Of a stretch of DNA of 64,000 bases, positions 27,879 to 36,833 are shown one piece after another. Numbering within the stretch: position 1 is the first letter of the stretch; each line of letters begins with the position of its first letter. The notes below the pieces were generated by a model. The model was not told the DNA's origin, searched no databases, and worked only from the letters and a program-made list of their open reading frames with translations. Made by a program: the position numbers and the translations under genes. Origin of the DNA: Campylobacter fetus subsp. fetus (GTDB taxonomy: Bacteria; Campylobacterota; Campylobacteria; Campylobacterales; Campylobacteraceae). Where the stretch lies: NCBI RefSeq assembly GCF_900475935.1, contig NZ_LS483431.1, positions 744,001-808,000 on the forward strand, in the 5' to 3' direction.

Positions 27879-29294
27879 TTATTTTAGTACTAATCCCATT
27901 AATACGCCGCTTCTGTTTATCCAAATGATAGGTTTTTTGTTTTGAGCTTTGCTTGATTTTATCTCTTTTGTGAAATCATCTACGTTATATATTATTTTTT
28001 CATTCACTTGAACGATTATATCTCCTGCTTCAAAGCCTGCATTTGCAGCATTTGAATCATCTTTAACATTTGTAATTATGATTCCTTTTATATCTTTTGG
28101 AATTTGGAATTTATATCTTATTTCATCGCTTAAATTTTGTAAACTAAGTCCGTCTGTTAAGTACGCATCTTTTGGATCTATATAGCCTGAGTCCATATTT
28201 GCTAGTTTTAATGTTGTATCTTTTATCTGATTTGATCTTTCAAACGTTATTTTTATCTCTTTGTTCGGTTCTAATGATCCTATGAGATTTTTTAGATCAT
28301 TTGCGTTTTTTATCGTTTGATTTCCAACTTTTATTATAAGGTCTCCTCTTTTAAGACCTGCTATGTCGGCTGGTTTATCTTTTTCTACGTTTGTTACTAA
28401 AGCACCTTCTTTGTTTGTATAAATTTCTTTTTGATCATCGGTTAAATTTGATATCATAACGCCTATATATCCGCGTGTGATTTTTCCATCTGAGATTAGT
28501 TTTTGCGCTATTGTTTTTACCATATTCGATGGAATAGCAAACCCAATGCCGTTATTTCCGCCGCTTCTGCTAAGAATGGCAGAGTTTATACCGACTAATG
28601 CTCCTCTGCTATCTACCAGCGCTCCACCGCTATTTCCCGGATTTATGCTAGCGTCTGTTTGTATGAAATCTTCATATTGGTTTAATCCTATATTATCTTT
28701 ATTCAACCCTGAAATAATTCCACTTGTTATACTTCCGCCTACACCAAATGGATTTCCTATAGCAAATACAAGGTCTCCTTCAAGAAGTTTTGAACTATCG
28801 GCAAAACTTATAGCTTGAAAGTTTTTAGCATCTATTTTTATAATAGCAAGATCTGTTTTTGGATCTATGCCGACTACTTTTGCTTTATACTCTTTTGAAT
28901 TATCAAGCAATGTTACTATGATCTCATCGCTATCTTCGACTACATGATAGTTTGTGACTATATATCCATCGTTTGAGATGATTACTCCGGATCCTAAAGA
29001 CGTTGCTTTTTGACTTCTTTCTTTTGGAGTTTTGAAGTTAAATCCAAAAAATTCTTTAAAAAACGGATCGTCCATTAGACTATTTAGATTGTTTTTTACT
29101 TTTATAGTTTTCGATGTTGATATATTTACTACAGATTTTTTAGCTTTTTCTATAGAGCTGTGATATGATAAAACAGTATTTGCATCTGCACTTGGATTTA
29201 CTCTTGCGTAGTTGTTATTTGCATCACTAAATTTAACATCTGCGCCAAATAGACTTGCGGCTGTTATTATAGAAATAATCGTTAGTTTATTCAT
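27879..29294 (-). CDS. htrA: HtrA/DegP periplasmic serine protease-chaperone
   Basis: 471-residue Do-family protease with a signal peptide (residues 1-18). The catalytic triad is visible: His in T-N-Y-H-V-V, Asp in K-T-D-L-A-I-I, Ser in G-N-S-G-G-A-L. Two PDZ domains follow (about 270-360 and 380-471), with carboxylate-binding loops near G-Y-I-G-V and L-S-L-Q-N-L. In Campylobacter, HtrA degrades misfolded envelope proteins and is also secreted to cleave E-cadherin. It is divergent from cbpA across a 209-bp region. Confidence 0.96.
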   Translation of the reverse strand: MNKLTIISIITAASLFGADVKFSDANNNYARVNPSADANTVLSYHSSIEKAKKSVVNISTSKTIKVKNNLNSLMDDPFFKEFFGFNFKTPKERSQKATSLGSGVIISNDGYIVTNYHVVEDSDEIIVTLLDNSKEYKAKVVGIDPKTDLAIIKIDAKNFQAISFADSSKLLEGDLVFAIGNPFGVGGSITSGIISGLNKDNIGLNQYEDFIQTDASINPGNSGGALVDSRGALVGINSAILSRSGGNNGIGFAIPSNMVKTIAQKLISDGKITRGYIGVMISNLTDDQKEIYTNKEGALVTNVEKDKPADIAGLKRGDLIIKVGNQTIKNANDLKNLIGSLEPNKEIKITFERSNQIKDTTLKLANMDSGYIDPKDAYLTDGLSLQNLSDEIRYKFQIPKDIKGIIITNVKDDSNAANAGFEAGDIIVQVNEKIIYNVDDFTKEIKSSKAQNKKPIIWINRSGVLMGLVLK

Positions 29295-29325
29295 AGTTGT
29301 TCCTTTTTTAAATTTTGTAATGCAA

Positions 29326-29331
29326 ATTATA
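29326..29331 (-). promoter_or_regulatory. Candidate -10 box for htrA
   Basis: TATAAT on the minus strand in AGTAATATAATTTGC, 31 nt before the htrA start. The -35 region is weak. It lies 107 nt from the HspR-like operator of divergent cbpA. Confidence 0.4.
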
Positions 29332-29437
29332 TTACTTAGCGATAAATGTAAGTTTAATATATTTTTAGTTTGTATAGTTTTTTTAAATTTAATAACAACT
29401 AGAATTTGAAAATGAAAATGTTTGAAATTAACTTAAA

Positions 29438-29472
29438 GTTGATTGACATAAGCTCAAGTATTGTGCTATAAT
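29438..29472 (+). promoter_or_regulatory. cbpA-hspR promoter with HAIR-like (HspR) operator
   Basis: -35 TTGACA (29443-29448), 18-nt spacer, extended -10 TGCTATAAT (29464-29472). Overlapping the -35 is GTTGATT-N7-GCTCAAG (29438-29458), which matches the HspR inverted repeat CTTGAGT-N7-ACTCAAG at 5/7 and 6/7 positions. This fits autorepression of the cbpA-hspR operon by HspR. Confidence 0.68.
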
Positions 29473-29503
29473 TCATATAAAATAACATAAGTGAGGTAGT
29501 ATT

Positions 29504-30376
29504 ATGAGTAATAGCTTATACGAAACTCTTGGAGTAGATAAAAACGCAACTAGCGATGAGATAAAAAAGGCGTATAGAAAATTAGCAAGAAAATATCATC
29601 CCGATATAAATAAAGAAGCCGGAGCAGAAGAGAAATTTAAAGAGATAAACGCAGCCTATGAGATACTAAGTGACGATGAGAAACGTGCTCAGTACGATAC
29701 TCACGGCGATAGTATGTTTGGCGGTCAAAGTTTTCATGATTTTGCAAGTTCCCAAAACGGAGCCGATATCAATGATATTTTAAGAAATATTTTTGGCGGT
29801 GGATTTGGCGGTTTTAGTAGTCGAAGTAGTTTTAGCAGTAGGGATTTTGGAGGTTTTAATGGATTTGGAAGCGGATTTGAGCAGAATTTAGATATAAACT
29901 CAAAAATAACCATTCCTTTTAACGTAGCTATAAACGGCGGAGAATATAGTATCAACATAAACGGACAGAGCGTCAAGATAAAAATACCTGCTGGCATAAA
30001 TAGTGGCGAAAAGCTACGCATAAGAGGAAAAGGAAAGAGTTCAAACGGAGCAAAAGGGGACGTTTTGTTAAGTGTTGAAGTTTCTGAGGATTCTAAATTT
30101 AAAAGAGAAGGCGATGATCTTTATATGCCTATAGATATTCCACTTAAAATTGCGCTTTTTGGTGGAAAAATTAGTGTTGATACATTTAAAAAAAGTGTTA
30201 ATATAAAAATAGCTCCAAATACAAAAAACGGTCAAAAAATAAGACTTAAAGGTTATGGCGTACAAAATAGAAAAAGTGGTATTTTTGGAGATATGTATCT
30301 TAGTGTAAATGTAGTCTTGCCCGATGTTAGCTCTATGGATAAAGAGCTAGTTAAGGTACTTGAAGAGAAGCTTTAA
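29504..30376 (+). CDS. cbpA: Curved-DNA-binding protein A, DnaJ-class co-chaperone
   Basis: 290-residue class II DnaJ homologue. The J domain at 1-70 has the essential H-P-D motif (K-Y-H-P-D-I). It is followed by a Gly/Phe-rich linker (about 85-125) and two C-terminal peptide-binding domains (about 130-290) without the zinc finger of true DnaJ. It assists DnaK under stress. It is transcribed with hspR, 11 nt downstream, from the promoter at 29443-29472. Confidence 0.93.
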   Translation: MSNSLYETLGVDKNATSDEIKKAYRKLARKYHPDINKEAGAEEKFKEINAAYEILSDDEKRAQYDTHGDSMFGGQSFHDFASSQNGADINDILRNIFGGGFGGFSSRSSFSSRDFGGFNGFGSGFEQNLDINSKITIPFNVAINGGEYSININGQSVKIKIPAGINSGEKLRIRGKGKSSNGAKGDVLLSVEVSEDSKFKREGDDLYMPIDIPLKIALFGGKISVDTFKKSVNIKIAPNTKNGQKIRLKGYGVQNRKSGIFGDMYLSVNVVLPDVSSMDKELVKVLEEKL

Positions 30377-30387
30377 GGAGTAAAATT

Positions 30388-30759
30388 ATGAAAAGTTATG
30401 ATGAGCCGGTTTATTTAATTAGCGTTGTTGCTAAAGTTCTTAGTATACATCCTCAAACTCTACGTCAGTATGAGAGAGAAGGTTTAGTAGAACCTTCTCG
30501 TACGGGCGGAAAAATGAGACTTTATAGTGAAAAAGATCTTGATAGAATAAAGATGATTTTAAGATTGACTAGAGATTTGGGTGTAAATTTAGCCGGAGTC
30601 GATGTGATATTAAGACTGAAAACTCAGATTGAGGAGTATGAAAATATCATAGACGAATTGAGATTAAATTTAGAAAAGATAAATAGCAGCGATACAAAAC
30701 GATCTTTAGTAAAGAGAAAAAATAGCTTTGATTTGATATTTTTGAATGATGAAAAGTAA
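30388..30759 (+). CDS. hspR: Heat-shock repressor HspR (MerR family)
   Basis: 123-residue MerR-type regulator that represses chaperone genes by binding HAIR elements. The N-terminal winged helix reads Y-L-I-S-V-V-A-K-V-L-S-I-H-P-Q-T-L-R-Q-Y-E, then G-L-V-E-P-S-R-T-G-G and R-L-Y-S-E-K-D-L. A short coiled coil follows at about 75-100. No metal-binding cysteines. AAGGAG upstream of the start. Likely to repress its own operon. Confidence 0.93.
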   Translation: MKSYDEPVYLISVVAKVLSIHPQTLRQYEREGLVEPSRTGGKMRLYSEKDLDRIKMILRLTRDLGVNLAGVDVILRLKTQIEEYENIIDELRLNLEKINSSDTKRSLVKRKNSFDLIFLNDEK

Positions 30760-30764
30760 TTAAA

Positions 30765-32384
30765 ATGGACAATTTTTTAGAGCTGTTTTTAGCAGCTACT
30801 GCATTTGCTATAGTGCTTAACGTATTTTTTAAAAGGTATGAAATTCCTACTATTATAGGATATATTGTAACTGGCATATTTATATCAAAAACTTTCGGAC
30901 TTACTTACAATACCGATCTTACTCATATAGCCGAGTTTGGCATTGTATTTTTGATGTTTACGATAGGACTGGAGTTTAGTTTTAAGCATCTTTTGACTAT
31001 GAAAAAAGAGGTGTTTTTAAATGGAATAATTCAGGTTTTTGTAACTGGAATTATATTTTCCATGATCGCTCAATACGCTTTTGATATAGGACAACAAACA
31101 TCGCTTATAATAGGCTTTGCTCTATCTTTGAGTTCAACAGCTATTGTATTAAAAACATTAAACGATAACGGAGATATAAGTCAAGTTTATGGAAGAAAAG
31201 CTCTTGGAATACTTCTTTTTCAAGATATCGCCGTTATCCCGTTGCTTCTTATGATAGATATATTTAGTTCAAAAACAACTTCTGTAAGCGATCTTGTGAC
31301 GACGACTCTAACAAGTGCGATTATACTTCTATTTTTGTTGTATTTTATAGGAAAGTATCTGTTTAACTGGATGCTTTATTTAGTTATCAAGACAAATTCA
31401 CAAGAGATATTTATAACGACTATTTTATTTAGCGTGGTTGGAGCTAGTTTTTTGGCGCATTATTTTGGTTTTAGCTACTCTTTAGGAGCTTTTATAGCCG
31501 GTATGCTTATAGCAGAAACTCAGTACAAACATCAGATAGAAGCTGATCTTATACCTTTTCGAGATCTGCTTTTAGGGTTATTTTTTATAACTGTAGGAAT
31601 GCAGATAAACTTTGAGATAATATTTGAAAATTTATTAATGATAATAGTGATTTTGGTCGATGTTATGGTGATCAAAATAGCTGTTGTATATGCACTTTTA
31701 GCAACTTATCTTAAAAAAAGAGTAGCCATAAAAACAGCTCTTAGTATATGTCAGATTGGCGAGTTCGCTTTAGCTATTTTTGCTCTTTTAAACGTAAATA
31801 ATATGTTAAATTCAGAAACTTCTCAAATTTTAACCGCGGTTGTAATTATATCTATGGTAGCTACTCCGTTTATCTTAAAAAACATCGGACATTTAGCCGA
31901 CAGACTAGAAGAAGAGAGCGAAATACCTGAGTTTGAAAAGCTAAAAGTACAAGATTTAAGCGATCATTTTATAGTTTGCGGCTATGGAAGACTCGGTCAA
32001 GAAGTTGTAAATAGACTGAAAGCTCAAGGATTGTTATATCTTGTTATAGAGAGTGATATAAGCTTGGTTCAGCTTGGAAGAAGCCGCGGAGAAAATGTAT
32101 TTTTTGGTAATGCAACTCAAAAAATTACACTAGAAAAAGCATCTATAAAAACATGTGCGGCTATAATTTTAACTGTGAGCAATGAACAAAAGTTAGAGAT
32201 GATAGCAAACTCTATAAAAGATCTTGATTATCCTGTCAATACCGTTATTAGATTTACGGGGACCGAAGAGAAGCAATTATATGCTGATTTTGGAGAGAAT
32301 TTCCACCTTATAAAAGAAGAAAGAGCAGTTGCTAGAGTGCTTATACATGAAGCTTTACAGTGTAAAATAGATAGAAATATATAA
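30765..32384 (+). CDS. kefB: KefB-type cation:proton antiporter (CPA2)
   Basis: 539-residue membrane protein with about 12 helices of the Na+/H+ exchanger CPA2 fold (residues 5-385; T-I-G-L-E-F and L-S-L-S-S-T-A-I-V-L motifs, F-Q-D-I-A-V-I-P). A cytoplasmic RCK/TrkA-N nucleotide-binding domain follows (V-C-G-Y-G-R-L-G-Q-E-V at about 405). Probably a potassium/proton antiporter. It begins 5 nt after hspR. No TrkA-C domain is evident at the end. Confidence 0.88.
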   Translation: MDNFLELFLAATAFAIVLNVFFKRYEIPTIIGYIVTGIFISKTFGLTYNTDLTHIAEFGIVFLMFTIGLEFSFKHLLTMKKEVFLNGIIQVFVTGIIFSMIAQYAFDIGQQTSLIIGFALSLSSTAIVLKTLNDNGDISQVYGRKALGILLFQDIAVIPLLLMIDIFSSKTTSVSDLVTTTLTSAIILLFLLYFIGKYLFNWMLYLVIKTNSQEIFITTILFSVVGASFLAHYFGFSYSLGAFIAGMLIAETQYKHQIEADLIPFRDLLLGLFFITVGMQINFEIIFENLLMIIVILVDVMVIKIAVVYALLATYLKKRVAIKTALSICQIGEFALAIFALLNVNNMLNSETSQILTAVVIISMVATPFILKNIGHLADRLEEESEIPEFEKLKVQDLSDHFIVCGYGRLGQEVVNRLKAQGLLYLVIESDISLVQLGRSRGENVFFGNATQKITLEKASIKTCAAIILTVSNEQKLEMIANSIKDLDYPVNTVIRFTGTEEKQLYADFGENFHLIKEERAVARVLIHEALQCKIDRNI

Positions 32385-32396
32385 TAAAGGATTAAC

Positions 32397-33833
32397 TTGG
32401 ATCAGACATTAATACTTTTTGGAATGTTGTTTTTATTTAGCGTTATATTTAGTAAAATTTCCGATAAATATGGTATTCCTGCGCTTTTAATGTTTCTTGG
32501 TATCGGTATGCTTGCTGGGAGCGATGGTATAATCGGACTAGAGTTTGATAATGCAAAGATAGCAGAAGATGTAGGAACGATAGCTCTTGTTTATATTCTT
32601 TTTGCGGGTGGATTTAATACTAGTTATAAATCCATAAAACCGATTTTTAAAACAGGTTTTATACTAGCTACTTTAGGAGTCGTTATTTCAGCAGGGATTA
32701 CTGGATTATTTGCTTATTATATAATGCAATTTTCCATTTTAGAATCTTTACTTTTCGGTGCTATAATAAGTTCAACTGATGCAGCTGCTGTATTTTCTAT
32801 AATGCGTTCTACTAAATTTAAAAATAATCTATCTTCGCTTTTAGAGTTTGAAAGCGGAAGCAATGATCCTATGGCGATATTTTTAACTATTACGATTTTA
32901 AGCCTCATAACAGCTGCTAGCATACCAGATAAATTTATTTTAGGTTTAGGGCTTTTGCTTGAATTTGTTTTGGGCGGAGTTATGGGATATCTATTTGGCG
33001 TTATGATACCAAGTCTTATTAATAGAATAAAACTCGGCTACTGGGGATTGTATCCGGTTTTACTTATATCTTTGATAGCTATTTTGTTTGGATTAACGGA
33101 AAATATCGGCGGAAATGGCTTTATAGCTGTTTATACGGCTGGAATTTTTGCAAATAAAAAGGAGTTTTTATATAAGAAAAATTTGATTGGATTTTTTGAT
33201 GGTATTGCATGGATGATGCAGATATTCGTATTTTTAACTTTGGGACTTTTGGTGTTTCCAAGTGAGCTTCCAAATGTAGCTTTTATAAGCATTATAATGG
33301 CTTTTGTGGTTATGTTTATCGCTAGACCCATTAGTGTGTTTATCTCAACTATTTTTTCAAAATATACTACAAAAGAGAAGCTTTTCATATCATGGGTCGG
33401 TCTTAGAGGCGTCGTGCCGATCATACTTGCTACATATCCTCTATCGTCAAATACTCCAAATGCTCAGCTGATATTTAATGTGATATTTTTTATGGTTTTA
33501 ATATCGGTTTTAACTCAAGGAACTACTTTGAATAAGAGCGCAAAGATTTTTGGTGTCATAGAAACTCCAAAAATTATCGCATCAAATTTTCCAAATACTC
33601 CAATTTCACATAATGATTTAAAACAATACACAATAGGAAAAAATTCAAAAATCATAGGAAAGAACTTATCTGAATTAGAACTTCCAGATGACTTTTTAAT
33701 ACTTTTAGCTAAGCGAAACTCAGAGTATGTAAAAGTAGGCGGATCTTTTGAATTTATGGAGAACGATATGCTTTTGATATTATGCAATAATGAAATTAGA
33801 TATCAAAAAGTACTAAAAATTTATGATTTTTAA
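32397..33833 (+). CDS. NhaP2/CvrA-type potassium/proton antiporter (CPA1)
   Basis: 478-residue protein of the CPA1 family. About 12 helices contain the signature S-S-T-D-A-A-A-V-F-S and E-S-G-S-N-D-P-M-A; the C-terminal ~75 residues resemble a TrkA-C regulatory domain (I-G-K-N-S-K-I-I-G-K-N-L-S-E-L-E). A TTG start is used: AAAGG lies six bases upstream and no ATG fits. It stands 12 nt after kefB, giving two antiporters of different families in a row. Confidence 0.88.
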   Translation: MDQTLILFGMLFLFSVIFSKISDKYGIPALLMFLGIGMLAGSDGIIGLEFDNAKIAEDVGTIALVYILFAGGFNTSYKSIKPIFKTGFILATLGVVISAGITGLFAYYIMQFSILESLLFGAIISSTDAAAVFSIMRSTKFKNNLSSLLEFESGSNDPMAIFLTITILSLITAASIPDKFILGLGLLLEFVLGGVMGYLFGVMIPSLINRIKLGYWGLYPVLLISLIAILFGLTENIGGNGFIAVYTAGIFANKKEFLYKKNLIGFFDGIAWMMQIFVFLTLGLLVFPSELPNVAFISIIMAFVVMFIARPISVFISTIFSKYTTKEKLFISWVGLRGVVPIILATYPLSSNTPNAQLIFNVIFFMVLISVLTQGTTLNKSAKIFGVIETPKIIASNFPNTPISHNDLKQYTIGKNSKIIGKNLSELELPDDFLILLAKRNSEYVKVGGSFEFMENDMLLILCNNEIRYQKVLKIYDF

Positions 33834-33892
33834 CCTTATTTTAAGTAAATTTATTTGATAATAAAAACTAATTTTTAAAATAAGGAGACAAA

Positions 33893-34465
33893 ATGAAAAA
33901 ACCTATGTTAATAATTAGTGCGGCTGCGCTTCTTGCAAATTTAGCTTTTGCGCTTGAGATAGATACAAATTTAGCTAAGATTGATATAACTGCATTTAAA
34001 ACAGCCAATAAAACAGCCGTTCCTTCTACTTTTAACGATGTAAAATTTAGTTTTCCAAAAAGTAGTGGAAGCGTATCTGAGATACTTACTGGAGCTACTG
34101 CAAGTATAGATTTAAACAGTATTGATACTTTCAAAAATCCAATAAGAGATAAAAATATAAAAGAGAAATTTTTCTCTCATTTAGCATCTCAAAATGTTGA
34201 ATCTAAAATCACCTCAGTAAGCGGCGATGATAATGTAGGCGAAGTTAAAATGAGTGTTAAATTTAATAATGTAGAAAAAGAAATTCCTATGAAATACGAG
34301 GTTAAAGATTCTAAACTTATAGCATCTGGAGAGATCGATTTTAATAGCGATTTCAACGCAAAAGACGCATTTGAGAAGTTTAGTACCGATAAAATTATAG
34401 CCGGTTTGCACTCTAAAAAAACATGGCCAAATATAATCGTAGGATTTGAAGTTCCGGTTAAATAA
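33893..34465 (+). CDS. YceI-family periplasmic protein
   Basis: 190-residue exported protein: signal peptide (1-20, ending L-A-F-A), then a lipocalin-like beta barrel of the YceI type, which in other bacteria binds isoprenoid quinones or similar lipids. Visible family cues are the A-K-I-D-I-T-A-F-K start, the A-S-I-D-L-N-S-I-D-T strand and N-P-I-R-D-K-N-I-K-E-K-F-F. Good SD (AAGGAG). Separate from the preceding antiporters by 59 nt. Confidence 0.75.
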   Translation: MKKPMLIISAAALLANLAFALEIDTNLAKIDITAFKTANKTAVPSTFNDVKFSFPKSSGSVSEILTGATASIDLNSIDTFKNPIRDKNIKEKFFSHLASQNVESKITSVSGDDNVGEVKMSVKFNNVEKEIPMKYEVKDSKLIASGEIDFNSDFNAKDAFEKFSTDKIIAGLHSKKTWPNIIVGFEVPVK

Positions 34466-34537
34466 CATCATATCGGCATTTAATTAGTAATAAAGTTTGA
34501 ATGCTGTAATATTCCGAATTTAAAATAAAGGCTTATT

Positions 34538-35311
34538 ATGGAATTCGAACTTTGGCACTATGCGCTACTCTTTTTTGTAGCATGTTTTAGCGGTTTTGTG
34601 GATGCCATAGCTGGAGGTGGAGGGCTAATCACTATACCGATTCTCATATCAGTAGGCATCCCAGAACATATAGCTTTAGCTACCAATAAACTCCAATCTA
34701 GCTTCGGAAGTTTCACTGCTACTTTAAATTTTAGTTTAAAAGGTTATATAAATTATAAAGATATTTGGATAGGAGTTGTTTTTACTTTTATAGGTGCTGT
34801 TTTAGGCACGATTTGCGTATTAGTCATAGATCCGAAAATTCTTAGTTATCTTATACCTATATTTTTGATTTTAATATTTTTATATACTATTTTTAGTCCA
34901 AAGATCGGCGAGAAAGATAGAGCTGCAAAGCTAAGCCCTAAGGTTTTTTATATAACTTTTGGCTTGATGCTTGGATTTTATGATGGATTTTTTGGACCCG
35001 GAGCCGGATCTTTTTGGATGTTTGCTATGGTTGCGCTGCTTGGAATTCATATGAAAAAAGCAGTCGCTCATACAAAAGCTCTAAATTTTACCTCAAATAT
35101 AGTATCTTTGGGAGTTTTTATAGCCGGCGGACAGATTCTTTGGATGCTTGGTATAATCATGGGATTTGGTCAAATTATAGGTGCATATTTTGGATCAAAA
35201 ATGGTTATTAAAAAAGAGGTTAAATTTATAAAAATAGTATTTTTAGTAGTTGTAGCTTGTACTATTTTAAAGCTAATTTATGATCTTTTTGTAAAACAGC
35301 TTTTAACTTGA
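34538..35311 (+). CDS. TSUP (TauE/SafE/YfcA)-family membrane transporter
   Basis: 257-residue membrane protein with about eight helices. The N-terminal F-V-D-A-I-A-G-G-G-G-L-I-T-I-P motif and the internal repeat G-F-Y-D-G-F-F-G-P-G-A-G-S-F mark the TSUP family of sulfite, sulfonate or organosulfur anion exporters. A-T-N-K-L-Q and H-T-K-A-L-N-F repeats are also present. The substrate cannot be determined. Confidence 0.88.
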   Translation: MEFELWHYALLFFVACFSGFVDAIAGGGGLITIPILISVGIPEHIALATNKLQSSFGSFTATLNFSLKGYINYKDIWIGVVFTFIGAVLGTICVLVIDPKILSYLIPIFLILIFLYTIFSPKIGEKDRAAKLSPKVFYITFGLMLGFYDGFFGPGAGSFWMFAMVALLGIHMKKAVAHTKALNFTSNIVSLGVFIAGGQILWMLGIIMGFGQIIGAYFGSKMVIKKEVKFIKIVFLVVVACTILKLIYDLFVKQLLT

Positions 35312-35329
35312 ATTTAATATAAATTTAGC

Positions 35330-35335
35330 TATAAT
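35330..35335 (+). promoter_or_regulatory. -10 box for atpB
   Basis: TATAAT in the typical Campylobacter context TTTAGC-TATAAT, 29 nt before the atpB start. TTGAAT (35309-35314) could serve as a -35 at 15-nt spacing. Confidence 0.5.
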
Positions 35336-35364
35336 CGCAAGAAAATTTTAAATAAGGTTGTTTA

Positions 35365-36045
35365 ATGAAGGAACTATTTCTCTTTTCAGATATGATTATG
35401 CATAGCCATACTTTTAACTATCTTTTTCATCTTATTTTAGTCGCTATTATCGTTCTTATAGTAGCAAAACTTGCTACAAGGTCTATGCAGCTTGTCCCTA
35501 GAGGATCGCAAAATCTTTTGGAGGCTTATTTGGAAGGTATAGTATCAATGGGACGCGACGTAATGGGTAGTGATGAATTAGCTAGGAAGTATCTTCCGCT
35601 TGTTGCTACAATAGGTCTGATTGTTCTTACTAGTAACGTGATTGGTATTATTCCGGGATTCGAGGCTCCTAGTTCTAGTTTAAATTTAACCTTATGTCTG
35701 GCTCTTAGCGTATTTTTGTATTATAATTTTGAAGGTATCAGAACTCAAGGAATTATAAAATATTTTGCTCACTTTATGGGACCAAATAAAATTTTAGCTC
35801 CGCTTATGTTTCCTATAGAGATAGTTTCTCATCTTTCACGCATTGTTTCATTGTCATTTCGTCTTTTTGGAAATATCAAGGGCGATGATCTATTTTTAAT
35901 GGTTGTACTTAGCCTTGCTCCATGGGTGGCTCCGCTTCCTGCATTCGCTCTTCTTACTTTTATGGCACTTCTTCAAACATTTATTTTTATGATTTTAACT
36001 TATGTTTATTTAGCAGGCGCTGTTGTTGTTAGTGAGGAGCATTAA
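35365..36045 (+). CDS. atpB: F0F1 ATP synthase subunit a
   Basis: 226-residue membrane subunit a of the ATP synthase, forming the proton half-channels beside the c-ring. The essential arginine is in S-L-S-F-R-L-F-G-N; the preceding [10 protein letters not shown] and final [11 protein letters not shown] helices are conserved. As in other epsilonproteobacteria, it stands away from the atpFHAGDC cluster, which is not in this window. Confidence 0.95.
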   Translation: MKELFLFSDMIMHSHTFNYLFHLILVAIIVLIVAKLATRSMQLVPRGSQNLLEAYLEGIVSMGRDVMGSDELARKYLPLVATIGLIVLTSNVIGIIPGFEAPSSSLNLTLCLALSVFLYYNFEGIRTQGIIKYFAHFMGPNKILAPLMFPIEIVSHLSRIVSLSFRLFGNIKGDDLFLMVVLSLAPWVAPLPAFALLTFMALLQTFIFMILTYVYLAGAVVVSEEH

Positions 36046-36049
36046 GGAT

Positions 36050-36268
36050 TTGATATCTTTTATTAGATATTTTTTACATTTTCTACTTGGAGCGTCTTGG
36101 GCTATAGCGGTTCTTGGTGCTCTTTATTCATTTTTTAATTTTCATCATATAGGTTATATTTTATCTTTATTTTACGGAGGGCTTTTTGGTATTATTTTAG
36201 CTCTGTTTTTTTATATTTTGATAGCATTATTTGAAGCAAATGTTAAGTTACGCAATAACAGATCCTAA
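36050..36268 (+). CDS. Small integral membrane protein downstream of atpB
   Basis: About 72 residues with two hydrophobic helices (S-W-A-I-A-V-L-G-A-L-Y and L-S-L-F-Y-G-G-L-F-G-I) joined by F-F-N-F-H-H-I-G. No known function. The frame has no ATG near its 5' end: TTG 36050 (GAGGAG 10 nt upstream) is my choice; GTG 36032 or TTG 36023 inside the end of atpB are alternatives. As I recall, C. jejuni also carries a small membrane protein after atpB. The 3' end overlaps the ThiE-like gene by 29 nt. Confidence 0.6.
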   Translation: MISFIRYFLHFLLGASWAIAVLGALYSFFNFHHIGYILSLFYGGLFGIILALFFYILIALFEANVKLRNNRS

Positions 36269-36776
36269 ATTATATTCAAATTTAAAAGATAGTTTTTTTA
36301 AATTTGAAAGACTTCAAACAGCTGATTTTATACTTTTTAGAGATAAAATTTGTAGCGATTATGTTAAAAAAGCTGAAATTTTTATGAGTTTAAAACCGAA
36401 TTTCAAGGCTAAATTTATAATACACAACGATCTAAATTTAGCATTAAATTTAAAAGCCGACGGTATCCATTTTAGCTCAAATTTGATAGCGAATTTAAAA
36501 AATACTCCACAAAGTTTAATTAAATTCGCTAGTACACACAATGAAAAAGAGATAGAAGACGCTATAAAATTAGGCGCTGATTTTATAACTTTTAGCCCCA
36601 TATTTTCGACCCCAAACAAAGGTGAACCAGTCGGCATAGAGACCCTAAAAAAAATCGTTTTAAATTCATCCGTTAAAGTATTTGGGCTTGGTGGTATAAC
36701 TACTAAAAAGCATATAAAAATGGTGGAACTAGCAAAAGCCGCCGGATTTGCATCTATCAGATATTTTGCTAATTAA
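36240..36776 (+). CDS. ThiE/TenI-like thiamine phosphate synthase family protein
   Basis: 178-residue TIM-barrel protein. Family markers are Y-A-I-T-D-P at the N-terminus, F-I-I-H-N-D-L-N-L-A, A-D-G-I-H-F-S, D-F-I-T-F-S-P-I-F-S-T-P-N-K and the C-terminal V-F-G-L-G-G-I-T. The R-E/Q-K motif of true ThiE is altered (L-F-R-D-K), and it is shorter than most ThiE, so it may be a TenI-type thiazole tautomerase or a diverged ThiE. ATG 36240 was taken over TTG 36231; neither has a strong ribosome site. Confidence 0.75.
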   Translation: MLSYAITDPKLYSNLKDSFFKFERLQTADFILFRDKICSDYVKKAEIFMSLKPNFKAKFIIHNDLNLALNLKADGIHFSSNLIANLKNTPQSLIKFASTHNEKEIEDAIKLGADFITFSPIFSTPNKGEPVGIETLKKIVLNSSVKVFGLGGITTKKHIKMVELAKAAGFASIRYFAN

Positions 36777-36795
36777 AAATTCAATAAATTTATGC

Positions 36796-36801
36796 TAAAA
36801 T
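36796..36801 (+). promoter_or_regulatory. Candidate extended -10 box for gatB
   Basis: TGCTAAAAT (36793-36801), a TGn-extended -10, 33 nt before the gatB start and preceded by A/T-rich sequence. Confidence 0.4.
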
Positions 36802-36833
36802 CACACAAATATAGATAATAAAAAGGTAATTTT

